A stretch of DNA of 64,000 nucleotides from JAALLB01 sp017643495 (GCA_965216105.1 OZ244147.1:1054001-1118000); one strand, 5' to 3'. Shown: positions 25,523-36,079, counted from the stretch's first letter. Numbers and translations are program-made. Notes: generated by a model not told the origin, from the sequence alone.

Positions 25523-28500
25523 ATGCACCTGCTTCTGGCCCAAAAAGGTTCGATAAACGAGAGCGACGAGGCGATTGACCTTGGCCAGACGCCGGGGGAT
25601 GTCGTTTTTCTTTCTGCTGCCGACACGGAGCTTTCTTCGCTGGCTTCTGCCCATTCCAGACTGGGCAAGGGTGCTCCGGGTTTGCGGGTCGCAAACCTGA
25701 TGCAGCTTTCCCATCCCATGTCTGTGGATGTTTATGCGGAAAAAACGGTTTCCGGTGCCCGGTTGGTTATCGTGCGGGTGCTTGGTGGTGAGAGCTACTG
25801 GCAGTACGGGCTGGAGAAGCTGCTCGAAACCGCGCAGGAAAACGGTATCGGCCTTGTTGTGCTTCCCGGTGATGACAAGCCGGACCCCGGACTTGGAAGG
25901 TATTGTACCGTTCCTGAAGATTTCTGGCGGAAATGCTGGTCCTACCTGACGGAAGGAGGGCCGCAAAACATGGAAAACCTGTTGCGGCTGGCCGTGCACC
26001 GGCTTGAAGGCGGCAGGGATGACGAAGCACCGGAAGAGGCAAAACCCCTGATGAAGGCCGGTTTGTGGTATCCGGAAGCAGGCATTTGCAACCTTGACGC
26101 AATCCGGGGTCAGTGGAGCGAGGGTAAGCCGGTCGTTGCCATCACCTTCTATCGGGCGCTGGTTCAGTCAGGTGGATTGCAACCGGTCGAGGCCTTGGTG
26201 AACGCGCTGGCTTCACGCGGTATCAACAGCCTGCCGGTTTTCATCTCCAGTCTCAAGGATCAGGTTTCTGTCGAAATTGTCCGTTCGTTGTTCAACAAGT
26301 GTGAACCGGCGCTGGTTTTGAACGCCACGGGGTTTGCCGTTTCGACACCGGCTTCGGAAACCTTTTCCACGGTATTGGATGAACGGGGCTCGCCCGTCTT
26401 GCAGGTTGTCCTGGCTGGCAGCTCCCGCGACAGCTGGGAAGCTTCATCACAGGGGCTTGGCGCTCGCGACCTTGCGATGAATGTGGCGCTTCCGGAAATC
26501 GACGGACGTGTTTTCACCCGCGCAATTGCGTTCAAGAATGCCGGTACATTCGACGAAAATGTTCAGGCCAACATTGTCACGCATGAAGCCGAGCCGGGCC
26601 GGGTTGGTTACGTTGCGGACCTGGTTTCCGCGTGGTGCAAACTGGTTTCTGCCAAGCCTTCGGAAAAGTGCCTGGGTCTCGTTCTGGCGAATTATCCGAA
26701 CCGTGACGGAAGGCTTGGCAACGGGGTGGGCCTGGATACGCCTGCCGGTACTGTCAATGTACTCACGGCATTGCGGGAATCAGGCCATGACGTTGGCAAT
26801 TTTCCCGAAAACGGTGATTTGCTGATTGAGCATTTGCAGGATGGCCCGACCAATGCTGCAACAGACGGCCGGGTGATACGGGAAACCGTAGCGCTTGAGA
26901 GCTACAGGGAATTTTTCAAAAGCCTGCCCGGGAAAATCCGCAACGAGGTAACGCAGCGCTGGGGAGAGCCGGAGCAAGATCCGTTCTTCCTGCCGGACAA
27001 ACAGGCATTTGCCGTTTCTGCATCAAGGTTTGGAAACGTGATTGTCGGGATCCAGCCTGCACGCGGCTACAATATTGACCCGACCGATACATACCATTCT
27101 CCCGACCTCGTGCCGCCTCATGGCTATTTTGCGTTTTACCTGCACATGCGAAATGCCGGGGTTGATGCGTTGATACACATGGGCAAGCACGGCAATCTGG
27201 AATGGTTGCCGGGCAAGGCATTGTCCCTGGCTGCTGACTGTTACCCGGAAGCGGTGATGGGGGCTGTTCCTAATTTTTATCCCTTCATCGTGAATGATCC
27301 CGGAGAAGGAACGCAAGCCAAACGGCGACTTTCATCCGTGATCATAGATCACCTGACACCCCCACTGACACGCGCGGAAAGTTATGGCCCGTTGCGCGAC
27401 CTGGAGGCGCTGGTGGATGAATTTTACGAGGCAAGCGGCAATGATCCGAGACGTCTCAAACTCCTGAAAAGACAGATACTCGACCTGATTGCCGATATCG
27501 GCCTTGATCAGGATGCAGGCATTGTCGAAACCGATGGTGAAACCGAAAAGCTCGAGAAACTCGACGGCTATCTGTGTGAACTCAAGGAAATGCAGATACG
27601 TGACGGACTTCACATCTTCGGAACGTCGCCGGAGGGAAGGTTGCGCGACGATCTTGTCACAGCGCTTGTCCGTGTCCCGCGACACCAGGGTGAAGGAGGC
27701 GACCAAAGCCTTCAGCGGGCAATCGCAAAAGACCTTTCGCTTGAATTCGACCCACTTGATTGTGAGATGGGGGAAGCGTGGCGATCAGCAAGGCCGGAAA
27801 TACTCGCAAGGGTTTCTGCCGATCCGTGGCGCACGAATGGTGACACGGTTGAAAGAATTGAATTGCTTGCTGTGAAACTCGTTTCCGGCGAAATGGCATG
27901 TGACAAGGGCTGGCAGGCAACGCAATCGGTGCTCAAGCAAGTGCAGGAAGTGACTGGGCCGGCGGTCGATGCCTGTGGCGATCAGGAAATTACCAATCTG
28001 GTTGCGGGTCTTGCAGGGCGTTTTGTTGCTCCCGGCCCGTCCGGTGCACCGACACGGGGGCGCCTGGACGTGCTGCCTACCGGGCGAAATTTCTTTTCAG
28101 TCGACAGTCGTTCGGTACCGACACCTGCTGCCTGGGAGCTTGGCAGAAAATCCGCTGAACTCCTGATCCGCCGCTATCGTCAGGACCATGGTGAATGGCC
28201 GACATCCTTTGGCCTTTCAGCCTGGGGTACCTCCAACATGCGAACCGGCGGAGACGACATAGCGCAGGCAATGGCCCTTATCGGAGCGAAACCGGTCTGG
28301 GACAGTACATCACGCCGGGTGACCGGCTATGAAGTGATCACGCTGGCCGAACTGGGGCGACCCCGGGTTGACGTAACCTTGCGGATATCCGGCTTCTTTC
28401 GTGATGCGTTTCCGTCGCAAATCGGTCTGTTTGACAAGGCAGTCAGGGCGATCGGCGAACTCGACGAACCTGCCGGGGATAATCCGGTCGCCGTCGGCAT

Positions 28501-29275
28501 GCAGGCTGAACGCTCGAACCTTGTGGCTTCAGGCGTGAATGAAGCAGAAGCCATACGGCGTTCGGGCTACCGGATTTTCGGATCGAAACCGGGTGCCTAC
28601 GGGGCGGGACTCCAGGCACTGATTGATGAAAAGGGCTGGGAGCGCCGGGAAGACCTGGCAGATGCCTATATGGCATGGGGGTCCTATGCCTATGGGCAAA
28701 AAGAAGAAGGAATCTCGGACCGGGAAGGCTTTTCAAAACGGCTTGCCGGGGTTGAAGCGGTCATTCACAACCAGGACAACCGCGAACATGACCTGCTGGA
28801 TTCGGACGATTACTACCAGTTTGAAGGTGGCATGACTGCTGCAGTGGAACAGGCATCCGGTGAGCGGCCTTCGGTCTACCACAATGACCACTCGCGCCCT
28901 GAAAAGCCGGTTGTAAGGGCGCTGGAGGAGGAAATTGCACGGGTGGTACGGGCAAGGGCTGCCAATCCGAAATGGATAGAGGGTGTCATGCGGCACGGCT
29001 ACAAGGGCGCATTCGAGATGGCAGCAACTCTCGACTACCTGTTTGCCTTTTCCGCCACCACGGGTGCCGTGCGCAATCATCATTTCGAACTTCTTCACCA
29101 GGCTTATCTGGCAGATGAAGACGTGCTTGAATTCCTCCGGGAGAAAAACCCGGAAGCCCTGAAGGAAATGGCAGACCGGTTTCTTGAAGCCGAAGAGCGG
29201 GGGCTGTGGACACCGCGTTCGAACTCGGCCAAATTCCAGCTTCGGGAACTGGCAGGACACCAGATAACAGCATGA
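25523..29275 (+). CDS. cobN: Cobaltochelatase large subunit CobN
   Basis: A 1250-residue protein of the CobN/magnesium chelatase H family, normal length for CobN. It binds hydrogenobyrinic acid a,c-diamide and inserts cobalt with ATP supplied by CobS and CobT. Conserved blocks include PARGYNIDPTDTYHSPDLVPPH, HMGKHGNLEWLPGKALS (about 550) and the C-terminal GYKGAFEMAATLDYLFAFSATTG. AAGGA precedes the ATG. Neither CobS nor chelatase CobT is encoded in this window, so partners must lie elsewhere. Confidence 0.96.
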   Translation: MHLLLAQKGSINESDEAIDLGQTPGDVVFLSAADTELSSLASAHSRLGKGAPGLRVANLMQLSHPMSVDVYAEKTVSGARLVIVRVLGGESYWQYGLEKLLETAQENGIGLVVLPGDDKPDPGLGRYCTVPEDFWRKCWSYLTEGGPQNMENLLRLAVHRLEGGRDDEAPEEAKPLMKAGLWYPEAGICNLDAIRGQWSEGKPVVAITFYRALVQSGGLQPVEALVNALASRGINSLPVFISSLKDQVSVEIVRSLFNKCEPALVLNATGFAVSTPASETFSTVLDERGSPVLQVVLAGSSRDSWEASSQGLGARDLAMNVALPEIDGRVFTRAIAFKNAGTFDENVQANIVTHEAEPGRVGYVADLVSAWCKLVSAKPSEKCLGLVLANYPNRDGRLGNGVGLDTPAGTVNVLTALRESGHDVGNFPENGDLLIEHLQDGPTNAATDGRVIRETVALESYREFFKSLPGKIRNEVTQRWGEPEQDPFFLPDKQAFAVSASRFGNVIVGIQPARGYNIDPTDTYHSPDLVPPHGYFAFYLHMRNAGVDALIHMGKHGNLEWLPGKALSLAADCYPEAVMGAVPNFYPFIVNDPGEGTQAKRRLSSVIIDHLTPPLTRAESYGPLRDLEALVDEFYEASGNDPRRLKLLKRQILDLIADIGLDQDAGIVETDGETEKLEKLDGYLCELKEMQIRDGLHIFGTSPEGRLRDDLVTALVRVPRHQGEGGDQSLQRAIAKDLSLEFDPLDCEMGEAWRSARPEILARVSADPWRTNGDTVERIELLAVKLVSGEMACDKGWQATQSVLKQVQEVTGPAVDACGDQEITNLVAGLAGRFVAPGPSGAPTRGRLDVLPTGRNFFSVDSRSVPTPAAWELGRKSAELLIRRYRQDHGEWPTSFGLSAWGTSNMRTGGDDIAQAMALIGAKPVWDSTSRRVTGYEVITLAELGRPRVDVTLRISGFFRDAFPSQIGLFDKAVRAIGELDEPAGDNPVAVGMQAERSNLVASGVNEAEAIRRSGYRIFGSKPGAYGAGLQALIDEKGWERREDLADAYMAWGSYAYGQKEEGISDREGFSKRLAGVEAVIHNQDNREHDLLDSDDYYQFEGGMTAAVEQASGERPSVYHNDHSRPEKPVVRALEEEIARVVRARAANPKWIEGVMRHGYKGAFEMAATLDYLFAFSATTGAVRNHHFELLHQAYLADEDVLEFLREKNPEALKEMADRFLEAEERGLWTPRSNSAKFQLRELAGHQITA

Positions 29276-29284
29276 GGACAGAAA

Positions 29285-29923
29285 ATGGCTGAGAAATCCG
29301 ACCGTCTCAAGAACATGAGCGAAGAAGAACTGAACGCCCGCCATGCGGAAAAAATGAAGAAGAAAAAGGCGGCACGCGACAAGATCATTGCCACGAAGAC
29401 GATTGAGAAGGGCCTGACCATCGTCCATACGGGCAAGGGAAAGGGCAAGTCGACAGCCGCATTTGGCATGGTGTTCCGTGCACTGGGGAATGGCATGCGG
29501 GTAGGGGTCGTGCAATTCGTCAAGGGGAAATGGGGGACCGGTGAACGGGTGGTGCTTGAAAAACTCGGTGACCAGGTGGAAATGGCAACCATGGGAGAAG
29601 GCTTTACCTGGGAAACGCAGGACCGTCAGCGCGACATCGAGGCGGCAAACCAGGCCTGGGAAAAAGCAAAGGCGATGATCATGGATGATGAACTCGACAT
29701 GGTGCTTTGCGATGAACTCAATATCGTGCTGCGCTATGATTATCTCGATGTGAATGATGTCATCAGCACACTGAAAGCCAAGCCGGAAATGAAACATGTC
29801 ATCATTACCGGCCGCAATGCCAAGGATGAACTGATCGAGTTTGCAGATCTTGTCACCGAGATGGAGATGGTCAAGCATCCGTTCCGTTCCGGTGTGAAGG
29901 CACAAGTGGGTATTGAATTCTGA
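29285..29923 (+). CDS. cobO: Cob(I)yrinic acid a,c-diamide adenosyltransferase
   Basis: A 212-residue CobO/BtuR-family enzyme that adds the adenosyl ligand to cobalt from ATP. The P-loop TGKGKGKST starts at residue 49, and the body contains VGVVQFVKGKWGTGE, DMVLCDELNIVL and VIITGRNAKDELIEFADLVTEM, all typical. A charged, coiled-coil-like N-terminal stretch of about 40 residues (EEELNARHAEKMKKKKAARDK) is somewhat longer than in E. coli BtuR. It starts 9 bases after cobN. Confidence 0.95.
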   Translation: MAEKSDRLKNMSEEELNARHAEKMKKKKAARDKIIATKTIEKGLTIVHTGKGKGKSTAAFGMVFRALGNGMRVGVVQFVKGKWGTGERVVLEKLGDQVEMATMGEGFTWETQDRQRDIEAANQAWEKAKAMIMDDELDMVLCDELNIVLRYDYLDVNDVISTLKAKPEMKHVIITGRNAKDELIEFADLVTEMEMVKHPFRSGVKAQVGIEF

Positions 29924-29972
29924 TAGGGCTTTCCCGCTTGCCTTGAAACCGCAAAACGTACACACCAGAGCC

Positions 29973-31229
29973 ATGATGCAGTTTCCGGAAGAAGTCGATC
30001 ATATTCACACCCGTCTTTCGCAAGTACTGGAGCCGACGCCGCTGCAGCGCAACCAGTACCTGTCAGACCTGCATGGTGCGAACATATGGCTCAAGCGCGA
30101 GGACCTTTCACCTGTTCGCAGTTACAAGATACGCGGTGCCTATGCCTTTCTGATCGAGGCGCTTGAGGAGAACCCGGACCAGGAGGTTTTCGTTTGTGCA
30201 TCAGCAGGAAACCACGCCCAGGGTTTTGCCCATGCCTGCAACAATTTTGCACGCAAGGGTGTGATTTTCATGCCGCAGACCACGCCGCAGCAAAAGATCA
30301 TGAAAACCAGATCCTTCGGTGCACCCCATGTGGAAATCCGGCTGGTTGGAGACGGGTTTGATGCAGCGAACAAGGCTGCACTCGCCTATTGTGAGGAGAT
30401 CGGCGGCCAGATGGTCCCGCCGTTCGATCATCCCCGCATAATCAAGGGGCAGGCGACTGTCGCAAAGGAAATTGTCGAGCAGTTCCCTGAAGACGAAAGG
30501 ATTGACCGGGTTGTCATGCCGGTGGGCGGCGGTGGCCTGGCCTCGGGTGTCACAAGATATCTGTCAGAACTCGGGGTTTCCTGTGAATACGGTTTCGTGG
30601 AGCCGGACCGCGCACCAAGCCTGTATCAGTCCCTGTTGTCCAGCAAACAGGTTGTCCTCGATCAGGTGGACAATTTCGTAGACGGAGCCGCGGTTGCCCG
30701 CATTGGTGACCACAATTTTGAACTGCTGAAGGGTTTCAGTGCAGATGCAGTAACCCTTGCGCCGACCAACGGGCTGTGTACGACGATAATCGAAATGCTC
30801 AATGTGGAAGGCATTGTGCTTGAACCGGCCGGTGCGCTCGCCATCGATGCCCTGAAGCGCATGCCAGACCAGCAGCTTCGCAACCGTAATATTGTCTGCA
30901 TTGTTTCAGGCGGCAATTTTGATTTTGAACGCCTGCCTGAAGTAAAGGAGCGGGCTCTCAAGTTTTCCGGCATGAAGAAATATTACATTATCCAGTTTCC
31001 GCAGCGCCCGGGTGCCTTGCGTGACTTTCTGATGATGCTTGAACCGGAAGACGATATTGCCAGATTTGAATACCTGAAGAAATCAGCGAGGAATTTCGGC
31101 TCGGTATTGATCGGCATTGAAACCACTAAGCCGGGAAATTTCACGCTTCTCACTGACCGCATGGATGAAAACGGCATGCGGTGGGAGGACATCACGGAAA
31201 ATGACATCCTCTCCAATCTTCTGGTTTGA
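29973..31229 (+). CDS. ilvA: Threonine ammonia-lyase (biosynthetic type, ACT-like domain)
   Basis: A 418-residue PLP enzyme that deaminates threonine to 2-oxobutanoate for isoleucine synthesis. The PLP lysine is Lys52 in VRSYKIRGAY, with SAGNHAQGFAHAC near 85 and VGGGGLASG near 185 as the phosphate-binding loop. A single C-terminal ACT-like regulatory domain (about 330-418) fits the shorter Corynebacterium-type enzyme rather than the 510-residue E. coli form. The start is the first of two adjacent ATG codons after CAGAG. It follows cobO by about 50 bases and may be read through from the cob operon without sharing its function. Confidence 0.88.
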   Translation: MMQFPEEVDHIHTRLSQVLEPTPLQRNQYLSDLHGANIWLKREDLSPVRSYKIRGAYAFLIEALEENPDQEVFVCASAGNHAQGFAHACNNFARKGVIFMPQTTPQQKIMKTRSFGAPHVEIRLVGDGFDAANKAALAYCEEIGGQMVPPFDHPRIIKGQATVAKEIVEQFPEDERIDRVVMPVGGGGLASGVTRYLSELGVSCEYGFVEPDRAPSLYQSLLSSKQVVLDQVDNFVDGAAVARIGDHNFELLKGFSADAVTLAPTNGLCTTIIEMLNVEGIVLEPAGALAIDALKRMPDQQLRNRNIVCIVSGGNFDFERLPEVKERALKFSGMKKYYIIQFPQRPGALRDFLMMLEPEDDIARFEYLKKSARNFGSVLIGIETTKPGNFTLLTDRMDENGMRWEDITENDILSNLLV

Positions 31230-31243
31230 GGCTGGCAGGAAGC

Positions 31244-34200
31244 TCAGGCAACCTGTTCGGATTTTTTGCTGTGCTGAAGCCACTGATTGACCTTCTCAAC
31301 CATTCGGTTCGGCGAAACCGGTTTTGAAAGGTAATCATCCATGCCGACTTCCAGGCAGGATTCCTTGTCGCCCTTCAGTGCATGGGCTGTGACACCGACA
31401 ATGGGTGTTCTCGCAAGGTTGTTTGCTTCCTCGAACTGGCGGATCGCTATGGTGGCTTCCTTGCCGTTCATTTCCGGCATGGAAACGTCCATCAGCACCA
31501 TGCGGGGCTGAGCGACCTTGAATGCTTCAAGTGCCAGACGGCCGTTTTCATAGATCTCAAAGGAAGCGCCGGTTTCTTCAAGGATCTGGCGAACCACAAT
31601 CTGGTTCACTTCATTGTCCTCGGCGACAAGAATATCAAGTTGTTCTGTTCTGGTTTCGGCGCCTGACTCTGTTGCCACGGGCAGTCGGCCGGGGGATGCC
31701 TGCACTGATTGCACGGGGATTTCAGGCGTTTCATTCATGCTTTCAAACGGCTCATGTCTTACAGCAGGAACCTCAATCGCTGATGGTTGCTCTGGCTGTT
31801 CCTGTGGCCCGGGAGTGTCCCCGATTGTCACCGGTTGCAGAGGGGTTTCAGGCGGCATGGGGGCTGCTTCAGCCACATCTGCCGGGCCGGCTTCATGATG
31901 ATGGCCCGTATTGTCTGCAAACGCACCTGAGACTGCGTCTTGCTTGGCAACGGGAAGGTTGCCGGCACGATTGACGCTGATCACATGGGTTATGGTTTCC
32001 AGCAGAAGGGAGGAGCGGGTTGGCTTGGTAAGATTGGCTTCTGCGCCCAGTTCATTAAAGCGCTTGGTGACTTGTGAACTGTCAACCGATGTCAACATGA
32101 GGACAGGCATGTGCTTGAGAGCAGGATCGTTGCGAATTTCCTCGAGAACATCCGCTCCGGTCATTTCCGGCATCTGGAAATCCAGGATAACGAGGTCAAG
32201 TTCAACGCCACCTGCCTGCGCTGCCCGCATGATCTCGAGGCCTTCCCGGCCACTTGAAGCTGTAGCGCTGTCGAAATTCCAGGCCGTCATTTGCTCCATG
32301 AGAATTGCACGATTTACCTCATTGTCATCGACGACAAGGATCCGTGCACCGCTAAGGTCGCCCGGGATTGGGGTGATTTCCATATGTTCCTCTTCTATGG
32401 GAAGGCTGGCTGTGAACCAGAATGTTGTTCCTTTGCCCACTTCACTTGTGACGCCGATTTCACCACCCATGAGTTCGACAAGGGATGAGGCGATTGAGAG
32501 ACCAAGGCCGGTCCCTTCGTGTTTGCGGGTCGCTGAACCGTCAACCTGGCTGAATTTCTGGAAGACACGTTCGCAATCTTCTTGCGGAATGCCGATGCCG
32601 GTATCCTCAACCGAGAAGTGCAGGTTGGCGGCCGGGCCGTTACCCTGGTCGTGGGTTTCGCCACTTACATTGATATAAACATGGCCCTGGTCCGTGAACT
32701 TGACCGCATTGCCGAGCAGGTTGGTGATGATCTGGCGAATCCGGCCGACATCTCCAACAACAGTCTTTGGCAGGGCTGGATCGATCCTGACGATCAGTTC
32801 GAGATCCTTCTCTGCCACTTTTGAGGATACCAGTGTGGCTACATCCTCAATTGCTTCTGCGAGTGTGAAGGGGGCCGGATCAAGTTCCATCTGACCGGCA
32901 TCAATCTTCGAGAAGTCAAGAATGTCATTGATGATGGTCAGGAGGGACGCACCGGATTTCACGATCACATCCGTGAACATGCGCTGTTTGGAATCCAGGT
33001 CTGTTGTCGCCAGCAGTTCGGCCATTCCCATTACGCCGTTCATCGGCGTCCGGATTTCATGGCTCATGTTGGCAAGAAACTCGGATTTGGCCCGCTCGGC
33101 GGCTTCGGCGGCGAGCATTGCCTCTTCGAGACTTTTTTCCCGCGCCTTCAGATCGGAAATATCGGTATAGGTGGCGATCCAGCCTTCGGTGCCAAGGGGA
33201 GAGCCATCAACACGCAGATCCCGTCCGTCATGGTTGCGGCGTTCTATGTGGTGTGCCTTGCGGGATTCAATGTGCTTGATAACCGCTTCGAGTTTCGCCT
33301 CGGCTTCAGGCCCTGCGCCATAGTCGCCGCGGTCGATCTGGTAACGCAGCAGATCCCTCCACGGCATGCCTGGCGCCAATACATCCTCCGGCACCCCGAG
33401 AATGCGCCGTGCCTGCGGGTTGACGAATTCGATGTTTGTTTCACCAAAGACCAGCATTCCCTGGATCATGGCATCGGTAATGCCCTGAAGCAGTTGCGAG
33501 GTTTTCTGTATTTCTGCCTCGCGTGCCTTCATGCCGGTTATGTCGGTGAAGGTAACCAGCCAGTCAGTGGAGCCGCTGGGTGCGCCGTTGGCGCGCAGGA
33601 TGCGATTGCTCACAGACCTGCGTTCAATTTCGTACGGAATACGGTTTTCAATTTTTTTGACAAGCGAATCAACATATTCGCGCGCGGTTTCCTTGTCACC
33701 AAAGTCGCCGCGCTCCAGTTGGTACTCGAGGAAGTCACGCCAGTAACCTCCGACGAACAGCACATCGCCGGGCACGCCGAGCATTTCCTCTGCCCGCTCG
33801 TTGTAAAACTCGATTGTTTCCTCGCCGAAAACCAGCATGCCCTGACTCATGGCTTCTGTTGTTTCCATGAACAACTGGGAGGTTTTTTCGAATTCCTGTT
33901 CTCTGGTCTTGGTTGAAGACACATCCGTAAATGTCAGGATCAGGCTGTTGTTCTCGCCCGGGGCACCGTCAACCCGGAGATACTTGCCACTGATTGTGCG
34001 GCGTTCAAGCTGATAGGGCTCTCCTTGAGCGATCAACCGGGTGTGTTTTTCAACGAATTTTTCCCCGATCTCCTGATTACCAAAACAGCCTCTTGCTTGC
34101 TGGGCTGCCAGGAATTCGTGTATTTCCTGTCCTTCGAACAGGACTTCTTCATCAATTTCAAGAATTTCCATCGCATTCTGGTTGAACATCACGATGCGAT

Positions 34201-35524
34201 TGTGCTCGAAAACGATTATGCCTTGCGCCATTGCATCAATTGTCGTGCGAAGCCGCTTGGAAGTTGTTTCAAGTTCCCGTTCACGCCTGTTGAGTTCGCT
34301 CACATCGGTGAAAGTGAGAATGTGGGAGCCGTTTTCGGTCTGTACACCGTCGACACGAACAATCTTGCCGCTGCGTGTGCTGCGTTCAGAACGGTAGCTG
34401 CCATTGCTTTCGGCCAGTTTCCGCCGAACCGCTTCATAGCTGATGCCCTGGGACCTTTCCCCGAAGCAGCCCTGTTCCACTTGCATTGTGATCAGGCCTT
34501 CCAAAGTCTGGCCGATAAACAGGATACTTTCGTCAAGTTCCAGGATTTCCAGAATCTTGGAATTGTACATCGTGACGATTTCGTCTTCGAGAACCACCAG
34601 GCCCTGGGCCATCGCTTCAGTCGTTTCCGAAAAGCGTTTGGAGGTTTTCTCGATTTCGAGTTCGCGCTCTTTCAGTTCGGTGATGTCTGTTCTGACACCG
34701 ATCAACTGGCCAGACGGTGTTCGCTTGTCACGCTGGCGTATCCATTTTCCATCATGGCGCTGAAATGTGTGCGTGAAGCCTTCTTCGGAACGCCGCTTCT
34801 TGATCAGGCCGTCAACGAACTCTTCTTCTTTTCCCTTTACACCCGGGATAATTCCGGAATGGGCCAGTTCGAGAGTCATTTCACGGTATGTATTGCCTTC
34901 AATCAGGTATCTTGCACCATCGGCAAACTGTTTTCGGAATGCATCGTTGCAGGTAACAAGCCGGTCTTCCTCGTCGAAGATAACAAATCCGTCGTCGAGG
35001 ACGGAAATGGCTTCACTGAACTTTGACTGGGCAAGTTCCGCCTGCGCTTTTGCCTTTTCCAGCTCGATCTCGCGGGTTTTCAATTCGCTGATATCTGTGG
35101 CAAGGCCTGCCACTTCGCCGTTTGGCAACTGGAATTTTATGACCCGGTACCAGCCGTGTTCTCCATACCATCGGTCATGCCACTGGTTGAAGTCGGTGTA
35201 TTGCTGGTCCTTGCAGGATGCCAGATGGTTGTCGAGGGCTTCGCCCTCAAGAAAACCCGATGCGGTAAGGGAAGTTATCTCGCTGTGGCTGAGTTTGCCG
35301 CTTTCAGCTTTTTCCCTGTTTTCCAGAAACGCGGATGCATGGATAACTTCGTAACTCTTGTTCCAGGCTACGAGACAGTTGTCTTTGTCGAAAATTGCAT
35401 ATGGGAGAGGACTTTTTTCAACGGTGTGGCTGAGCAATGTATATTCAGCAACCAATTGTTCAAGCCGGTCGCGGTCACCGATCAATTCATCGATGGATAT
35501 TTCTTCGGGATTTGATATTCGCAT
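31244..35524 (-). CDS. Hybrid histidine kinase with six PAS domains and two receiver domains
   Basis: A 1426-residue soluble sensor kinase with no transmembrane segment. Six consecutive PAS-like repeats (about residues 40-780) each open with a form of EAMAQGxxVF and close with a TDIS-type segment. Then come HisKA with SHEIRTPMNG (phospho-His about 820), a HATPase domain ending in EGTGLGLSIASSL, receiver 1 (VVDDNEVNR about 1060, phospho-Asp in LDFQMPEMTG about 1111), a Pro/Glu-rich linker (about 1190-1295) and receiver 2 (VAEDNEVNQ; LMDVSMPEMNG). There is no HPt domain, so the phosphorelay must continue elsewhere. The ATG at 35524 is chosen because GGGGGGAG lies just upstream. It is divergent from a TerB-like gene. 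Confidence 0.92.
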   Translation of the reverse strand: MRISNPEEISIDELIGDRDRLEQLVAEYTLLSHTVEKSPLPYAIFDKDNCLVAWNKSYEVIHASAFLENREKAESGKLSHSEITSLTASGFLEGEALDNHLASCKDQQYTDFNQWHDRWYGEHGWYRVIKFQLPNGEVAGLATDISELKTREIELEKAKAQAELAQSKFSEAISVLDDGFVIFDEEDRLVTCNDAFRKQFADGARYLIEGNTYREMTLELAHSGIIPGVKGKEEEFVDGLIKKRRSEEGFTHTFQRHDGKWIRQRDKRTPSGQLIGVRTDITELKERELEIEKTSKRFSETTEAMAQGLVVLEDEIVTMYNSKILEILELDESILFIGQTLEGLITMQVEQGCFGERSQGISYEAVRRKLAESNGSYRSERSTRSGKIVRVDGVQTENGSHILTFTDVSELNRRERELETTSKRLRTTIDAMAQGIIVFEHNRIVMFNQNAMEILEIDEEVLFEGQEIHEFLAAQQARGCFGNQEIGEKFVEKHTRLIAQGEPYQLERRTISGKYLRVDGAPGENNSLILTFTDVSSTKTREQEFEKTSQLFMETTEAMSQGMLVFGEETIEFYNERAEEMLGVPGDVLFVGGYWRDFLEYQLERGDFGDKETAREYVDSLVKKIENRIPYEIERRSVSNRILRANGAPSGSTDWLVTFTDITGMKAREAEIQKTSQLLQGITDAMIQGMLVFGETNIEFVNPQARRILGVPEDVLAPGMPWRDLLRYQIDRGDYGAGPEAEAKLEAVIKHIESRKAHHIERRNHDGRDLRVDGSPLGTEGWIATYTDISDLKAREKSLEEAMLAAEAAERAKSEFLANMSHEIRTPMNGVMGMAELLATTDLDSKQRMFTDVIVKSGASLLTIINDILDFSKIDAGQMELDPAPFTLAEAIEDVATLVSSKVAEKDLELIVRIDPALPKTVVGDVGRIRQIITNLLGNAVKFTDQGHVYINVSGETHDQGNGPAANLHFSVEDTGIGIPQEDCERVFQKFSQVDGSATRKHEGTGLGLSIASSLVELMGGEIGVTSEVGKGTTFWFTASLPIEEEHMEITPIPGDLSGARILVVDDNEVNRAILMEQMTAWNFDSATASSGREGLEIMRAAQAGGVELDLVILDFQMPEMTGADVLEEIRNDPALKHMPVLMLTSVDSSQVTKRFNELGAEANLTKPTRSSLLLETITHVISVNRAGNLPVAKQDAVSGAFADNTGHHHEAGPADVAEAAPMPPETPLQPVTIGDTPGPQEQPEQPSAIEVPAVRHEPFESMNETPEIPVQSVQASPGRLPVATESGAETRTEQLDILVAEDNEVNQIVVRQILEETGASFEIYENGRLALEAFKVAQPRMVLMDVSMPEMNGKEATIAIRQFEEANNLARTPIVGVTAHALKGDKESCLEVGMDDYLSKPVSPNRMVEKVNQWLQHSKKSEQVA

Positions 35525-35653
35525 GCCAACTCCCCCCGCATGTTTCATTCTCCCCATAAAACATGACTGAGCTTAAGGCTTGTATTGCACCATATGGTCT
35601 AACCCGCCATTATGCATTTTAACGTGTACGAATCGTTAACCGTGGGATGGGGA

Positions 35654-36079
35654 ATGATTGTAGTCGACAGAATCAGAAGCTGGCTCGACCAGGATAAATC
35701 CGTGCGGCGTGTTGCAGATGACCTGCAACTCACCAGCGAACTGATATTGCTTGTCCGGATGATGTTTGCCGACGGCAAACTGCTTCCCGAAGAGCTGGAG
35801 AATTTCAAGCGCATCTGCAAGATCGCATTTGGCATTCCGGAAGAGGATGTGCCGCAGGTGATCGAGTATCTGCGCGAGTTCGGCTATGAAACCACGGTCG
35901 ATGATGCGGCAGTCATGTTTGAGCAACTGGATGATGACCGAAAACGGTCCCTGTTGCTGCACATGATGTCGATTGCAAAATCCGACAAGGAAGTTCATGC
36001 GGAGGAAGTGGACCTGATCCGCCGGACCGCATCCATACTTGGTCTTGAGGCTGCGGATCTGCAACGCCTCAGAAACTGA
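35654..36079 (+). CDS. TerB-like (tellurite resistance TerB superfamily) protein
   Basis: A 141-residue, all-helical soluble protein. The acidic motifs MMFADGKLLPEELENFKRI (about 33-51) and SIAKSDKEVHAEEVDLIRR (about 107-125) are the paired DGxxxxxE metal-binding helices of the TerB superfamily. The usual length is about 150. The ATG at 35654 has GGATGGGGA upstream. It is divergent from the PAS hybrid kinase across about 130 bases, which may mean co-regulation. No other ter operon genes are adjacent. Confidence 0.82.
   Translation: MIVVDRIRSWLDQDKSVRRVADDLQLTSELILLVRMMFADGKLLPEELENFKRICKIAFGIPEEDVPQVIEYLREFGYETTVDDAAVMFEQLDDDRKRSLLLHMMSIAKSDKEVHAEEVDLIRRTASILGLEAADLQRLRN

Noticed and set aside
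28733..29974. 413-codon minus-strand frame across cobN and cobO
   Set aside because: Antisense to conserved P-loop and CobN motifs, no start site and no family resemblance.
34025..35026. 333-codon plus-strand frame opposite the hybrid kinase
   Set aside because: The opposite strand encodes clear PAS repeats; the frame repeats because the PAS units repeat.
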